Part shown: piece by piece, positions 50,619 to 59,479 of the stretch | Layout: each line of letters opens with the position of its first letter | Numbering within the stretch: position 1 is the first letter of the stretch | Assembly (NCBI RefSeq): GCF_009495755.1 | Contig: NZ_WIBJ01000008.1 | Coordinates: 1 to 64,000 of the forward strand | Direction: 5' to 3' | Source of the DNA: Flavobacterium sp. LMO8 | Lineage (GTDB): Bacteria > Bacteroidota > Bacteroidia > Flavobacteriales > Flavobacteriaceae | DNA length: 64,000 nt | Program-made: the position numbers and the translations under genes | The notes under the pieces: model-generated | What the model saw: only the letters and a program-made list of their open reading frames with translations | What the model was told of the DNA's origin: nothing | Database searches by the model: none

Positions 50619-51439
50619 CTTGTTTTACTTAAAATTTCAATTTCTACTCTTCGATTGGCTGCAGCTTGTTCAGGGGTTGCTTCTGGAATGGGATAAATCG
50701 GTTGCGAAACTCCAAATCCTTTTGTTTTTACGCGATATTCCTGAATACCATTATAAACGAGAAAACGCTTAATTTGTTTTGCTCTATCGGTAGATAAATT
50801 TCGGTAATCTTTATCAATACAACAAATGTGTCCCTGAATTTCGATTTTTAACTCGGGATTGTTTTGCATTACAAAAAGCAAATCATACAAAGTTCCTTGC
50901 GATTCGGGCATTGTAGCAAAGGTATTTTGGTAAAAATTAATATTTTTCAAGGTAATTTTCGTCCCCACTTTTGCTAACTTCACTTTTTCAGCTAACGGTG
51001 CATCATCTGGAATTATAACTTCTGGTTCGGCTTCTTTGATTCCTAAAACCTCATCTTCTTTTTCTAAATCCTTTTCTAATAAATAGTGAATAATGGCTTT
51101 ACGATTATCTGCTTTACTGGTTGAAGTTGCTCCTTTTTCTCCTAATGATATACTTTTAAAATCAGGTCTGATGTTTACTTTTCCTTTAATTTGATTGAAA
51201 ACATAACTTACCCTTTTTTGAGACAGAGTATCGTTAAAACCAGTACTTCCAACTTCATCCGTTGAACCCGTTATCGATAAAATTTTTGAAGTTGCATTTT
51301 CAGCAATCCATTTTTGGAATTTAGCCAATTCTGTTTTGTTTAATTCAAACTTATTATTATCGAAAAAGAAAACAACTTTTTCTTGAGAGAAAATTATAAG
51401 AGAAAACAAAAAAAATATTGAAGTAAGTAAAAATTTCAT
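50615..51439 (-). CDS. Double OmpA-like domain protein, array member 1
   Basis: A 274-residue exported protein with signal peptide (1-19). It has two OmpA-like domains: N-terminal 20-122 (ITGSTDEVGSTGFNDTLSQKR, retaining the TD) and C-terminal 155-274 (LKIEIQGHICCIDKDYRNLSTDRAKQIKRFL ... NRRVEIEIL). In the second, Cys206-Cys207 replace the Thr-Asp of the peptidoglycan-binding motif, whereas the Arg of the STDRA helix is kept. Membership in a four-gene tandem array supports a shared envelope function. Confidence 0.85.
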   Translation of the reverse strand: MKFLLTSIFFLFSLIIFSQEKVVFFFDNNKFELNKTELAKFQKWIAENATSKILSITGSTDEVGSTGFNDTLSQKRVSYVFNQIKGKVNIRPDFKSISLGEKGATSTSKADNRKAIIHYLLEKDLEKEDEVLGIKEAEPEVIIPDDAPLAEKVKLAKVGTKITLKNINFYQNTFATMPESQGTLYDLLFVMQNNPELKIEIQGHICCIDKDYRNLSTDRAKQIKRFLVYNGIQEYRVKTKGFGVSQPIYPIPEATPEQAAANRRVEIEILSKTR

Positions 51440-51462
51440 AGTAGTCTATTAATTCAATGGAT

Positions 51463-52314
51463 TTATTTATCTACAATAATTATCTCTACACGACGATTTA
51501 ATTTAGCTTCAATTCCATTTCTTTCAGGAATATGATAAATAGGCCTCGTAGGCCCAAATCCGATATATTTCATTCTGTCAATTTCTATACCATTATCATG
51601 AAAAAACTTTGTTACTTCTTTAGCTCTTCTTGTTGATAAATAATAATCATCTCTAGGCACGCAACAAATATGACCTTGTATAATAATTTTAATTTTTGGA
51701 TTTAGTTTTAACACTTCAATCCATTTTTTTAATTCCGTTTTAGATTCTGGTATTAATTTTTCTGAATCAACTTCAAAATGAATTAAATCTAATCTAAACT
51801 GTGTATTAATTGGGTTAGCGTTGATAGAATCTAATAAAGAAGCTGCAGATATATGAGATTTAAATTCAATTGATTTATCTACTTTAACTTTATCTAGATC
51901 AGTCTCAACATTAATATTATTAACAATTAAATCTTCGTATCTCGCAAATTTATGATCTATGTAATATAAATCAACTCTTCGGTTTTCATAATCTACATGT
52001 GATGATAAAAATTTTTCTCCTAAATTAATCTTGTTAAAATATTTACTGTAATTAACTTTATTATGTATTAATTTAGAAATTTCATCTACCCTTTTTAATG
52101 ACAACTCATCGTTATATGATATTGATCCTTTTTCATCGGCTCTTCCAATCATAAATAAAATCAAAGACTCTGAATGATATTTTAACCAATGTTCTAATTT
52201 TTCATGTTGATCATTATTGAGAGTATACTTATTAAAATCAAAATAAAATGAAACTTTATCTTGAGAGTAAGAATTGAGTCCTAAAAACAAAAAAAACAGT
52301 AAAAAAAAACGCAT
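51463..52314 (-). CDS. Double OmpA-like domain protein, array member 2
   Basis: A 283-residue exported protein with signal peptide (1-18, NSYSQ). The first OmpA-like domain (20-118) reads FMIGRADEKGSISYNDELSLKR; the second (165-283) reads IKIIIQGHICCVPRDDYYLSTRRAKEVTKFF with Cys217-Cys218, ending NRRVEIIIV. It lies 23 bases ahead of member 1 and twelve bases after member 3, so the three are one transcription unit. Confidence 0.83.
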   Translation of the reverse strand: MRFFLLFFLFLGLNSYSQDKVSFYFDFNKYTLNNDQHEKLEHWLKYHSESLILFMIGRADEKGSISYNDELSLKRVDEISKLIHNKVNYSKYFNKINLGEKFLSSHVDYENRRVDLYYIDHKFARYEDLIVNNINVETDLDKVKVDKSIEFKSHISAASLLDSINANPINTQFRLDLIHFEVDSEKLIPESKTELKKWIEVLKLNPKIKIIIQGHICCVPRDDYYLSTRRAKEVTKFFHDNGIEIDRMKYIGFGPTRPIYHIPERNGIEAKLNRRVEIIIVDK

Positions 52315-52325
52315 ATATTATTATA

Positions 52326-53228
52326 TTAATTCTCTAAAATTAAAATTTCAACTCTTCTATTCTCATTTCTTTCCTTTTCATTTTTTTCAGGAATTTTATG
52401 AATAGGTTGTGTACTTCCAAAACTCTTATACAATAATCTTTCATCATCAATATCATTTGCAACCAAATAATTATGAACAGCAATTGCTCTCACAAGGGCA
52501 ATATCTTCAGGATCATCACCTATTTGACAGCATATATGACCTTGAATTTCGATTTTTACTTTTGGATGCGTTATCATAAATTGCAATAACTCTTCCATAA
52601 CTGGTAATGATTCAGGAACGAAAATACCAGAACGATCATAAAAATACAAATTGTTCATTACTAATTTATCACCAACTTTAGCTTTATCATAAGGTGTATT
52701 ATAAAGTCCTACTGGTTCTATCAATTCATCAGCATCAGGAACTCTTGCCTCTTCAAACTGATAACTATTATCCTCAGGTTTTTTTTCAACAAATTGATTC
52801 GTGTAAACCTCAGAATCATGAACCACAATAGGAGTGTTATCTTCTACAATAATTTTATTAGGAATTACATTATAAAAAACATCTACTCTTCTATTATAAC
52901 GTCGTTCTTTTTTCGTTTGAACTCTTTCTCCATATCCCTTAATCACTAATTTATCACTATAAAATATGGTAGAATTTTCATTGATTTTAAGTCCCTTTTG
53001 AACACTATTTATTCTTTTATAAGCTAGAGTATCGTTATAATCAAAGGTTCCGTACCAATCACAATACCCATTTATTACTAGAATTTCGCGGTTTTCATCT
53101 TTGTTCAACCAAGTCATAAACAATTCGTTCTGCTTTGGGTTAAACACATCTTGATCAAAATCAAAATAAAAACTCGCCTTTTCTTGTGCTGAAAGTAAGA
53201 ATCCAAACAGCAGTAATACGTATTTCAT
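52326..53228 (-). CDS. Double OmpA-like domain protein, array member 3
   Basis: A 300-residue exported protein with a short signal peptide (1-14, LLSAQ). The first domain (16-118) has NGYCDWYGTFDYNDTLAYKR; the second (about 178-300) has VKIEIQGHICCQIGDDPEDIALVRAIAVHNYL with Cys233-Cys234, and ends NRRVEILIL. A 60-residue acidic linker joins them. Closest relative within the window is member 4 (shared LYFYDRSGIFVPES and FHFYNRSGVFVPES segments). Confidence 0.83.
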   Translation of the reverse strand: MKYVLLLFGFLLSAQEKASFYFDFDQDVFNPKQNELFMTWLNKDENREILVINGYCDWYGTFDYNDTLAYKRINSVQKGLKINENSTIFYSDKLVIKGYGERVQTKKERRYNRRVDVFYNVIPNKIIVEDNTPIVVHDSEVYTNQFVEKKPEDNSYQFEEARVPDADELIEPVGLYNTPYDKAKVGDKLVMNNLYFYDRSGIFVPESLPVMEELLQFMITHPKVKIEIQGHICCQIGDDPEDIALVRAIAVHNYLVANDIDDERLLYKSFGSTQPIHKIPEKNEKERNENRRVEILILEN

Positions 53229-53355
53229 TTGGGGTATTTTAATGTAACGAATATAAAAAATAAAACGTATTAAAAAAACTTATTATTAAAAAGAACTTTT
53301 TAAATTTAAATAACAAATTCATTTACAAACACTTAAAAGCAAATCATTTTACACC

Positions 53356-54129
53356 TTAATTGGCAACAATTTGAATTTCCACTCTTCTATTTTCATTTCG
53401 TTCATCTTCGTTATTTTCGGGAATAGTATGAATAGGTCGTGTACTTCCAAAACTTTTATAACTCAATCTATTTTTATTAATCCCGTTGTTTATTAGATAA
53501 TTATAGACTGCCAAAGCACGAACTTTAGCCGTATCCTCCACATCGGTTCCTTTTTGACAACAAATGTGACCTTGAATTTCAATTTTTAAATTAGGAGTAG
53601 CCATCATAATTTTTAATAATTCCTCTAGAATGGGACGCGATTCAGGTACAAAAACTCCAGATCGATTGTAAAAATGTAAGCTTTTCAACACTAACTTATC
53701 ACCTACTTTTGCAGTTGAAACTTGATTGAATAAATTAGGTTTTGAAGATTCAACTTCAACTACTATTGGGATATATTCTTGGTAATAAATCTCTACTTTT
53801 CTGTTCAGTTTTAAATCGGAATTTTGTTTGAAATTTTCTCCTTTACTTTCGATTTCAATTTGTTTTTGATCGGCAACTTTTTCAATAATATGAGATACAA
53901 ATTTAGCTCTATTGAACGCCAAAGTATCGTTATAACCATTTGAAGCACGATAATCGCAATGACCAATAAGTTTAGTGAATTTGACTTTTTTATTTCTAAA
54001 AAAATCATCAAAACGAATCAATTCAGAAAGTTTTAATTGATCAGAATCGGTATCAAAGTATACCGTGAATTTTTCTTGTGAAAAAGTAACTGAAGAAATC
54101 AAAAAACAGCAAAATAAAAATCGAAGCAT
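53356..54129 (-). CDS. Double OmpA-like domain protein, array member 4
   Basis: A 257-residue exported protein when started at the ATG at 54129 (MLRFLFCCFLISSVTFSQ, a good signal peptide); an ATG at 54138 is also possible, while the frame's far end at 54165 is only a TTG. The first domain has LIGHCDYRASNGYNDTLAFNR, the second LKIEIQGHICCQKGTDVEDTAKVRALAVYNYL and NRRVEIQIV. It is separated from member 3 by 127 bases, so it may have its own promoter. The linker is shorter than in the other three. Confidence 0.83.
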   Translation of the reverse strand: MLRFLFCCFLISSVTFSQEKFTVYFDTDSDQLKLSELIRFDDFFRNKKVKFTKLIGHCDYRASNGYNDTLAFNRAKFVSHIIEKVADQKQIEIESKGENFKQNSDLKLNRKVEIYYQEYIPIVVEVESSKPNLFNQVSTAKVGDKLVLKSLHFYNRSGVFVPESRPILEELLKIMMATPNLKIEIQGHICCQKGTDVEDTAKVRALAVYNYLINNGINKNRLSYKSFGSTRPIHTIPENNEDERNENRRVEIQIVAN

Positions 54130-54177
54130 AAAAATCATTTTTGTATACAACGCATAAAATAACAAATAAGTATGTAA

Positions 54178-54208
54178 AATAAAAAATCCCGATTTTCATC
54201 AGGATTTT
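54178..54208 (-). terminator. Terminator downstream of the DUF5362 gene
   Basis: Minus strand AAAATCCtGAT/ATCgGGATTTT stem with a four-base loop followed by six T residues, 20 bases after the stop codon. Confidence 0.8.
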
Positions 54209-54228
54209 TATATAATTTTAAAAACATA

Positions 54229-54669
54229 TTAAAATATTGATGATCCAATAACGGTGAATAACAACCCAACAAGAATTAACAAATAAAGTGATATAAATAT
54301 TATAATTCCAATTCCTAAAAATTTATGATGCGATTTTAAATTCACAAAAGCATCAGCCAATAAATTACTATTATTAAACTGAAGTGCTGTTTTTAAATTG
54401 GTAGAATACTTATATAAATAATAAACTGGAAAGAAATAAATTACTGCCATTAAAAAATAAATTAATGACATAAAACCTCTCATGGCTCCAAGCATTCCAT
54501 AACCATTCAATTCACTTGGCATTGCCGAAAAGGTAATGGTCATAAAAATAGCAACAACTAACATAAACCCTATTCCAATAAATCCAAGAATAGATAAGAA
54601 AAACGTCCATTTAGCACCTTCTCTTAAAGCATCTTTTGCTAATTGATTTAATTCTAAATTTTGTTCCAT
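54229..54669 (-). CDS. DUF5362-like membrane protein
   Basis: A 146-residue protein with three or four hydrophobic helices (about 20-45, 62-85, 115-140) and a basic-acidic N-terminal stretch (MEQNLELNQLAKDALREGAKW). The start is the ATG at 54669; the frame's outer end at 54681 is a TTG. It resembles the DUF5362 family of Bacteroidota. Starts one base after the rocD stop, so it is cotranscribed, but no link to ornithine metabolism is evident. Confidence 0.75.
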   Translation of the reverse strand: MEQNLELNQLAKDALREGAKWTFFLSILGFIGIGFMLVVAIFMTITFSAMPSELNGYGMLGAMRGFMSLIYFLMAVIYFFPVYYLYKYSTNLKTALQFNNSNLLADAFVNLKSHHKFLGIGIIIFISLYLLILVGLLFTVIGSSIF

Positions 54670-54670
54670 T

Positions 54671-55951
54671 TTATTTTTCAAACTCTTTTAAAGTATTAAT
54701 GATAATCCCAACACAATCTCTCAATTGTTCTTCTGTCATTACTAATGGTGGCGCAAAACGAATAATATTTCCATGTGTTGGTTTTGCTAATAAACCGTTT
54801 TCTGCTAAACGTACACAAATGTTCCAAGCCGTATCGCTTTCTTCAGTATCGTTAATTACAACGGCATTCAACAAACCTTTTCCTCTTACTAAAGTAGCTA
54901 TGTTTGAAGTCTCGATGAATTTTGCTAATTCCTTACGGAAGATGTTTCCTAATTTTCTAGCATTTTGAGATAAGCTTTCTTCTGACACTACTTCTAAAGC
55001 CGCCATAGCAACCGCAGCCGCAACCGGATTTCCTCCAAAAGTAGAACCGTGTTGTCCTGGTTTAATGACATTCATAATGCTATCATTTGCTAAAACCGCC
55101 GAAACCGGATAAGCGCCACCTGATAACGCTTTTCCTAAAATTAAAATATCGGGTTGTGTATAAGTTGCTTGTTTTTCACATTTTGCTTCACAAGTACAAT
55201 TCCCACAAACAGCTAACAATGAACCTGTTCTTGCAATTCCTGTTTGTACTTCGTCGGCAATGAATAAAACGTTATTGGATTCACAAATTGTTTTTGCTTT
55301 TTTAAGGAAATCTTCTGATGGAGTATAAACACCCGCTTCGCCTTGAATAGGTTCTACTAAGAATCCTGCAATATTTTTTGAAGAATTCACCGCTTTTTCT
55401 AAAGCTTCAATATCATCATAAGGAATGCTAATGAATCCTGCTGTATAAGGTCCGAAGTTTTTACGAGCGTTTTCATCGTTTGAAAATGAAATGATTGTAG
55501 TAGTTCTTCCGTGGAAGTTACCATCACAAACGATAATTTGAGCTTCGTTTTCGTTAATTCCTTTTTTCTCGTATGCCCATTTTCTACACAATTTTAAAGC
55601 GGTTTCTACTGCTTCAGCTCCTGTATTCATTGGTAATACTTTATCAAATCCGAAATAGTTCGTTACAAATTGTTCGTAAACCCCTAATTTATCGTTGTAA
55701 AATGCTCTTGATGTTAACGTTAAAGTTTGGGCTTGTTGCACCATTGCTCCTACAATTTTTGGATGACAATGTCCTTGATTTACTGCAGAATAAGCTGAAA
55801 GAAAATCGTAATATTTCTTTCCTTCTACATCCCAAACATAAACTCCTTCTCCTCTACTCAAAACTACTGGTAGTGGATGATAATTGTGTGCACCATACTT
55901 GTCTTCTAATGCAATAGCTTCAGCCGAACTCATTTTTTCTAAAACTGACAT
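54671..55951 (-). CDS. rocD: Ornithine aminotransferase with a Cys-rich insertion
   Basis: A 426-residue PLP enzyme that converts ornithine and 2-oxoglutarate to glutamate semialdehyde and glutamate. N-terminal [68 protein letters not shown] and the cofactor Lys274 in [15 protein letters not shown] are all typical. Between IARTG and the lysine loop it carries an insert with Cys249, Cys252, Cys254 and Cys258 ([10 protein letters not shown]). A TACTTTTG box lies at 56015-56022. Proline synthesis through ProC is a possible outlet. Confidence 0.94.
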   Translation of the reverse strand: MSVLEKMSSAEAIALEDKYGAHNYHPLPVVLSRGEGVYVWDVEGKKYYDFLSAYSAVNQGHCHPKIVGAMVQQAQTLTLTSRAFYNDKLGVYEQFVTNYFGFDKVLPMNTGAEAVETALKLCRKWAYEKKGINENEAQIIVCDGNFHGRTTTIISFSNDENARKNFGPYTAGFISIPYDDIEALEKAVNSSKNIAGFLVEPIQGEAGVYTPSEDFLKKAKTICESNNVLFIADEVQTGIARTGSLLAVCGNCTCEAKCEKQATYTQPDILILGKALSGGAYPVSAVLANDSIMNVIKPGQHGSTFGGNPVAAAVAMAALEVVSEESLSQNARKLGNIFRKELAKFIETSNIATLVRGKGLLNAVVINDTEESDTAWNICVRLAENGLLAKPTHGNIIRFAPPLVMTEEQLRDCVGIIINTLKEFEK

Positions 55952-56031
55952 AAAATGTTTTTTATTGATTGTTACATCGCAATTCCTTCTTAGTGGTGAG
56001 AAATCAACCGATTACAAAAGTAGTAAATTTT

Positions 56032-56103
56032 GTTGAAAGATGGAAGTTGGATGCTGGAAGAAAAAAACTTCAAACTCCCTACTTCCAACTTCCATCTCTC
56101 AAC
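56032..56103. repeat. 19-bp inverted repeat past the DUF1697 gene
   Basis: GTTGAAAGATGGAAGTTGG at 56032-56050 and, with one mismatch, its complement at 56085-56103, with a 34-base loop containing further GGAAG/CTTCC words. The outer arm overlaps the stop codon of the minus-strand gene. Probably a terminator grown from the GGAAGTTGGA-type words that I recall between genes in Flavobacterium. Confidence 0.55.
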
Positions 56104-56639
56104 TAAAACATTTCCAACAACGTCGTAACAGTATTCCAATTTCGTATGGTGGCAGTTACATTTAGTTTCTTCTCAATATATTTTTGATCTAGTCTTGTTT
56201 TTCCTGCTCCTACAGCGTATTTGATGTAAATTCTACTTTTATCAATAGCGGCTTCATCAGGTTTGAATTGACTTATTTTTAAATCATTTAAAGCACCACT
56301 CGATAATTCTTTCGAAATGAAAGCTACATATAGTTTCTTTGTATCGCACTCTTTTTCTTTTAGATACGGATTGTTCTTTAAACACGCTTCCAAATCTTCT
56401 TTACCAATAACCACCACAGGAACTTCCAAACCTAATTCCTTGAAAATTTCTTGCTTGATTTTAAACCCAACACTTGCGCCATGTTCTTCTTCCGAATCCA
56501 CAAAAACATTTCCCGATTGAATATATGTTTGTACATTTTGAAATCCTGCATTTTCTAAAACAGTTTTCAATACATCCATTTTAATCATATTATGACCGGA
56601 AACATTTATTCCGCGAAGTAAAGCCAAGTGCGTTTTCAT
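56103..56639 (-). CDS. DUF1697 family protein
   Basis: A 178-residue soluble protein. Family hallmarks are the N-terminal HLALLRGINVSGHNMIKMDVLKTVLENAGFQNVQTYIQSGNVFVDS and a C-terminal YIEKKLNVTATIRNWNTVTTLLEM. No enzymatic role is established for DUF1697. Single gene, divergent from rlmD, complete in length. Confidence 0.93.
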   Translation of the reverse strand: MKTHLALLRGINVSGHNMIKMDVLKTVLENAGFQNVQTYIQSGNVFVDSEEEHGASVGFKIKQEIFKELGLEVPVVVIGKEDLEACLKNNPYLKEKECDTKKLYVAFISKELSSGALNDLKISQFKPDEAAIDKSRIYIKYAVGAGKTRLDQKYIEKKLNVTATIRNWNTVTTLLEMF

Positions 56640-56708
56640 ATTTATTGAAATTTGCTATAAAAGTAAAATATATTATCAAATCAGCATAACAATTCTTATT
56701 TTTGCTGC

Positions 56709-58121
56709 ATGGGAAAAAAGAGAACAGAAAAAATCGTATTCGAAAACGTAAAAATCCTTGATGCAGGTGCAAAAGGTGTATCGGTAGCTAAAGCTCCTGA
56801 TGGCAAAGTAATATTTCTTCCAAATGTAGTGCCAGGCGATGTGGTAGACGTACAAACCATGAAGAAAAGAAAAGCCTACTACGAAGGTAAAGCAATTAAA
56901 ATCCATGAATTTTCAGAACATAGAATTGAACCAGTTTGTGAGCATTTTGGGGCTTGTGGTGGTTGTAAATGGCAAAACATGAAGTACAGCCAACAATTGT
57001 TTTATAAAAATCAGGAAGTTTATAATAATTTAAAACGAATTGGTAAAATTGAATTACCAGAATTCGAGCCAATTTTAGGATCGGAAAAGCAATTATTCTA
57101 CCGAAATAAAATGGAATTTGGTTTCTCGAATGCGCGTTGGATGACCGATGCTGAAATTCAATCAGGAACTGAATTCGACAATAAAAATGCGTTAGGATTT
57201 CATATTCCAAGAATGTGGGATAAGATTTTAGATATTGAAAAATGTCATTTACAAGAAGATCCATCAAACGAAATTCGTAACGAAATCAAACGATTTGCAA
57301 ACGAAAACAACTTAACGTTCTTCAATGCAAGAGCTGTTGAAGGTTTATTGCGAACATTGATGATTCGTACTGCTTCAACGGGAGAACTTATGGTGTTGAT
57401 TCAGTTTTATGAAAACGATAAAAACGGAATCGAATTGATGATGAATTTCTTGGCTGAACGTTTTCCACAAATAACTTCTTTACAATATGTTATCAATCAA
57501 AAATTGAATGACACGTTATATGACCAAGACATTATTTTATTCAATGGTCGCGATTATATTTTGGAAGAAATGGAAGGCTTGCATTTTAGCATTAATGCGA
57601 AATCGTTCTATCAAACCAATTCCGACCAAGCGTATGAATTGTACAAAATCACTAGAGAATTTGCAGGTTTAACTGGAAATGAAACCGTTTACGATTTATA
57701 TACAGGAACTGGAACTATTGCGCAATTCGTTTCGAAAAAAGCGAAGAAAGTTATTGGTGTTGAAGCCGTTCCAGAAGCAATTATTGATGCAAAAGCGAAT
57801 GCTGAACGCAATAACATTACCAATTGTGAGTTTTATGTAGGTGACATGAAAAACGTTTTCAACGACGAATTCATCAACCAACACGGACAACCAGACGTTA
57901 TCATCACCGATCCACCAAGAGATGGAATGCATAAAGATGTGGTAGAAATGTTATTAAAAACAGATGTGCCAAAAATTGTGTATGTAAGTTGTAATTCGGC
58001 AACACAAGCCCGTGATTTAGCTTTGATGGACGAAAAATACAAAGTAGTTCGTGTACGTCCCGTGGATATGTTCCCACAAACGCATCATGTGGAAAACGTG
58101 GTTCTTTTAGAAAAAAGATAA
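56709..58121 (+). CDS. rlmD: 23S rRNA (uracil-C5)-methyltransferase, RlmD type
   Basis: A 470-residue SAM-dependent RNA methyltransferase. It has an N-terminal TRAM domain (ENVKILDAGAKGVSVAKAPDG), the 4Fe-4S cysteines CEHFGACGGCKW (Cys about 77, 83, 86) with a fourth downstream in EKCHL, the SAM-binding VYDLYTGTGTIAQFVSKKAKKVIGVE, the catalytic core TDPPRDGMHKDV, and the nucleophilic Cys in IVYVSCNSATQARDL. Bacteroidota proteins of this kind are named RlmD; U1939 specificity is inferred from the family. Confidence 0.93.
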   Translation: MGKKRTEKIVFENVKILDAGAKGVSVAKAPDGKVIFLPNVVPGDVVDVQTMKKRKAYYEGKAIKIHEFSEHRIEPVCEHFGACGGCKWQNMKYSQQLFYKNQEVYNNLKRIGKIELPEFEPILGSEKQLFYRNKMEFGFSNARWMTDAEIQSGTEFDNKNALGFHIPRMWDKILDIEKCHLQEDPSNEIRNEIKRFANENNLTFFNARAVEGLLRTLMIRTASTGELMVLIQFYENDKNGIELMMNFLAERFPQITSLQYVINQKLNDTLYDQDIILFNGRDYILEEMEGLHFSINAKSFYQTNSDQAYELYKITREFAGLTGNETVYDLYTGTGTIAQFVSKKAKKVIGVEAVPEAIIDAKANAERNNITNCEFYVGDMKNVFNDEFINQHGQPDVIITDPPRDGMHKDVVEMLLKTDVPKIVYVSCNSATQARDLALMDEKYKVVRVRPVDMFPQTHHVENVVLLEKR

Positions 58122-58131
58122 TTAAATTTAA

Positions 58132-58257
58132 ACCACATAGAAACATAGAAAAGCATTTTTTTTGAGATAAACATAGCATTTCATTAACACTGAGCTATGA
58201 AAACTATGAAAAGTGTCACGTCTCAACTCATTTTGGAAAACTATGTGTCTATGTGGT
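58132..58257. repeat. Palindromic intergenic element with ACCACATAGAAACATAG arms
   Basis: ACCACATAGAAACATAG at 58132-58148 faces CTATGTGTCTATGTGGT at 58241-58257 (one mismatch over 17). Internal CATAG and CTATG words add further pairs, so the whole 126 bases can fold. Motifs of this type recur in intergenic DNA of Bacteroidota in my memory; this is the only full copy in the window. Confidence 0.55.
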
Positions 58258-58271
58258 AAAATAAAAAATTT

Positions 58272-58775
58272 ATGAAAAAATTAGTTTTTATAACCCTATC
58301 CTTGCTTTTAGCCGTTTCGTTTTGGAACTGCGAAAAAGATGATATTTGCGCTGAAGGAACGCCCGTAACACCTCGGTTAATTATTGAGTTTTACGACGCT
58401 ACTAATCCTTCTGTTTTAAAAAATATTACGAATTTAGGTATAATTGAACCTACTTTCACACAAGGATTTCCTTTTAATGGAGTCTCTAAAATTCAAGTTC
58501 CATTGCGAACAACGGCTGATATTACTACTTTGAATTTTATCCAAAACGGAAGCGACACCGATTCTGCAAACGACAATATTGATTTGATTACTTTTAACTA
58601 TGAAAGAATCAATGAATATGTTTCTCGTGCTTGTGGCTATAAAACACTATTTTATTTAAATGATATCAATCCAATTGAATTAACTGCTGATGGCAACAAC
58701 TGGATTCAAAACATTGAAGTAATGCAACCTAATATAGAAACCGAAAATGAAGTACATGTTAAGATTTATTTTTAG
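58272..58775 (+). CDS. DUF6452-like lipoprotein
   Basis: A 167-residue lipoprotein: signal ending AVSFWNC, lipidated Cys about 20, then EKDDICAEGTPVTPRLIIEFYD. It matches the DUF6452-type lipoproteins found next to rlmD and DUF6048 in Flavobacteriaceae. A conserved Cys pair (about 26 and 124) may form a disulfide. The following gene overlaps by 29 bases in another frame, so the two are coupled. Function unknown. Confidence 0.75.
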   Translation: MKKLVFITLSLLLAVSFWNCEKDDICAEGTPVTPRLIIEFYDATNPSVLKNITNLGIIEPTFTQGFPFNGVSKIQVPLRTTADITTLNFIQNGSDTDSANDNIDLITFNYERINEYVSRACGYKTLFYLNDINPIELTADGNNWIQNIEVMQPNIETENEVHVKIYF

Positions 58776-59442
58776 TCTGAGCTTGGTTTGTATTTCATTA
58801 TTAGGAAATGCACAACCCAAAGACACCGCAAAAGTTATATATCCTGAACGCTATGGATTGCGCTTGGGCGTTGATTTACACAAAATAGCGCGTTCGTTTT
58901 ACGAAAAAGACTATAGAGGTTTTGAAGTAGTTGGAGATTATCGTTTAACCAAGCGTTTTTACATAGCAGGTGAAATTGGAAACGAAGATAAAACCGTGGA
59001 CGACGACCGTTTAAACTTTACTACAAAAGGAACGTATTTTAAAGTAGGTTTTGATTACAACTCGTTTGAAAACTGGCTCGACATGGAAAACATGATTTAC
59101 ATAGGAATGCGTTACGGAGTAAGTAGCTTTAATCACACTTTAAATAGTTATAAAATCTATGATCCAACAAATTATTATGGTGAAAACACCATAATTTCAG
59201 GAGCAGAATTTGATGGCTTAAATGCAAGTTGGTTAGAAGTTGTTGGTGGAATCAAAGCTGAGTTATTTAATAACCTTTATATGGGTTTTTCGGTACGATT
59301 GAACTATTTGGTATATGACAAAAAACCTGAAAACTTTGATAATTTATTTATTCCAGGTTATAATCGAACATACGATGGGAAATTTGGTGCAAGTATAAAT
59401 TACTCTGTAAGTTATTTTATTCCAATTTATAAAAAAAAGTAG
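58747..59442 (+). CDS. DUF6048-like outer membrane barrel protein
   Basis: A 231-residue exported protein with a signal peptide (about 5-22, LLGNAQ) and a body of alternating beta strands ending in an aromatic C-terminus (SVSYFIPIYKKK), as expected for a small outer membrane beta-barrel. YPERYGLRLGVDLHKIARSF is the family-typical start. An ATG at 58756 is an alternative start. Forms a pair with the lipoprotein upstream. Confidence 0.78.
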   Translation: MKYMLRFIFSLSLVCISLLGNAQPKDTAKVIYPERYGLRLGVDLHKIARSFYEKDYRGFEVVGDYRLTKRFYIAGEIGNEDKTVDDDRLNFTTKGTYFKVGFDYNSFENWLDMENMIYIGMRYGVSSFNHTLNSYKIYDPTNYYGENTIISGAEFDGLNASWLEVVGGIKAELFNNLYMGFSVRLNYLVYDKKPENFDNLFIPGYNRTYDGKFGASINYSVSYFIPIYKKK

Positions 59443-59479
59443 AGACTGTAAAATAATTATTAATTCATTTATTTGAATT

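Noticed and set aside
58132..58257. CRISPR or tandem-repeat array after rlmD
   Set aside because: The motifs are inverted, not regularly spaced direct repeats, and there are no spacers.
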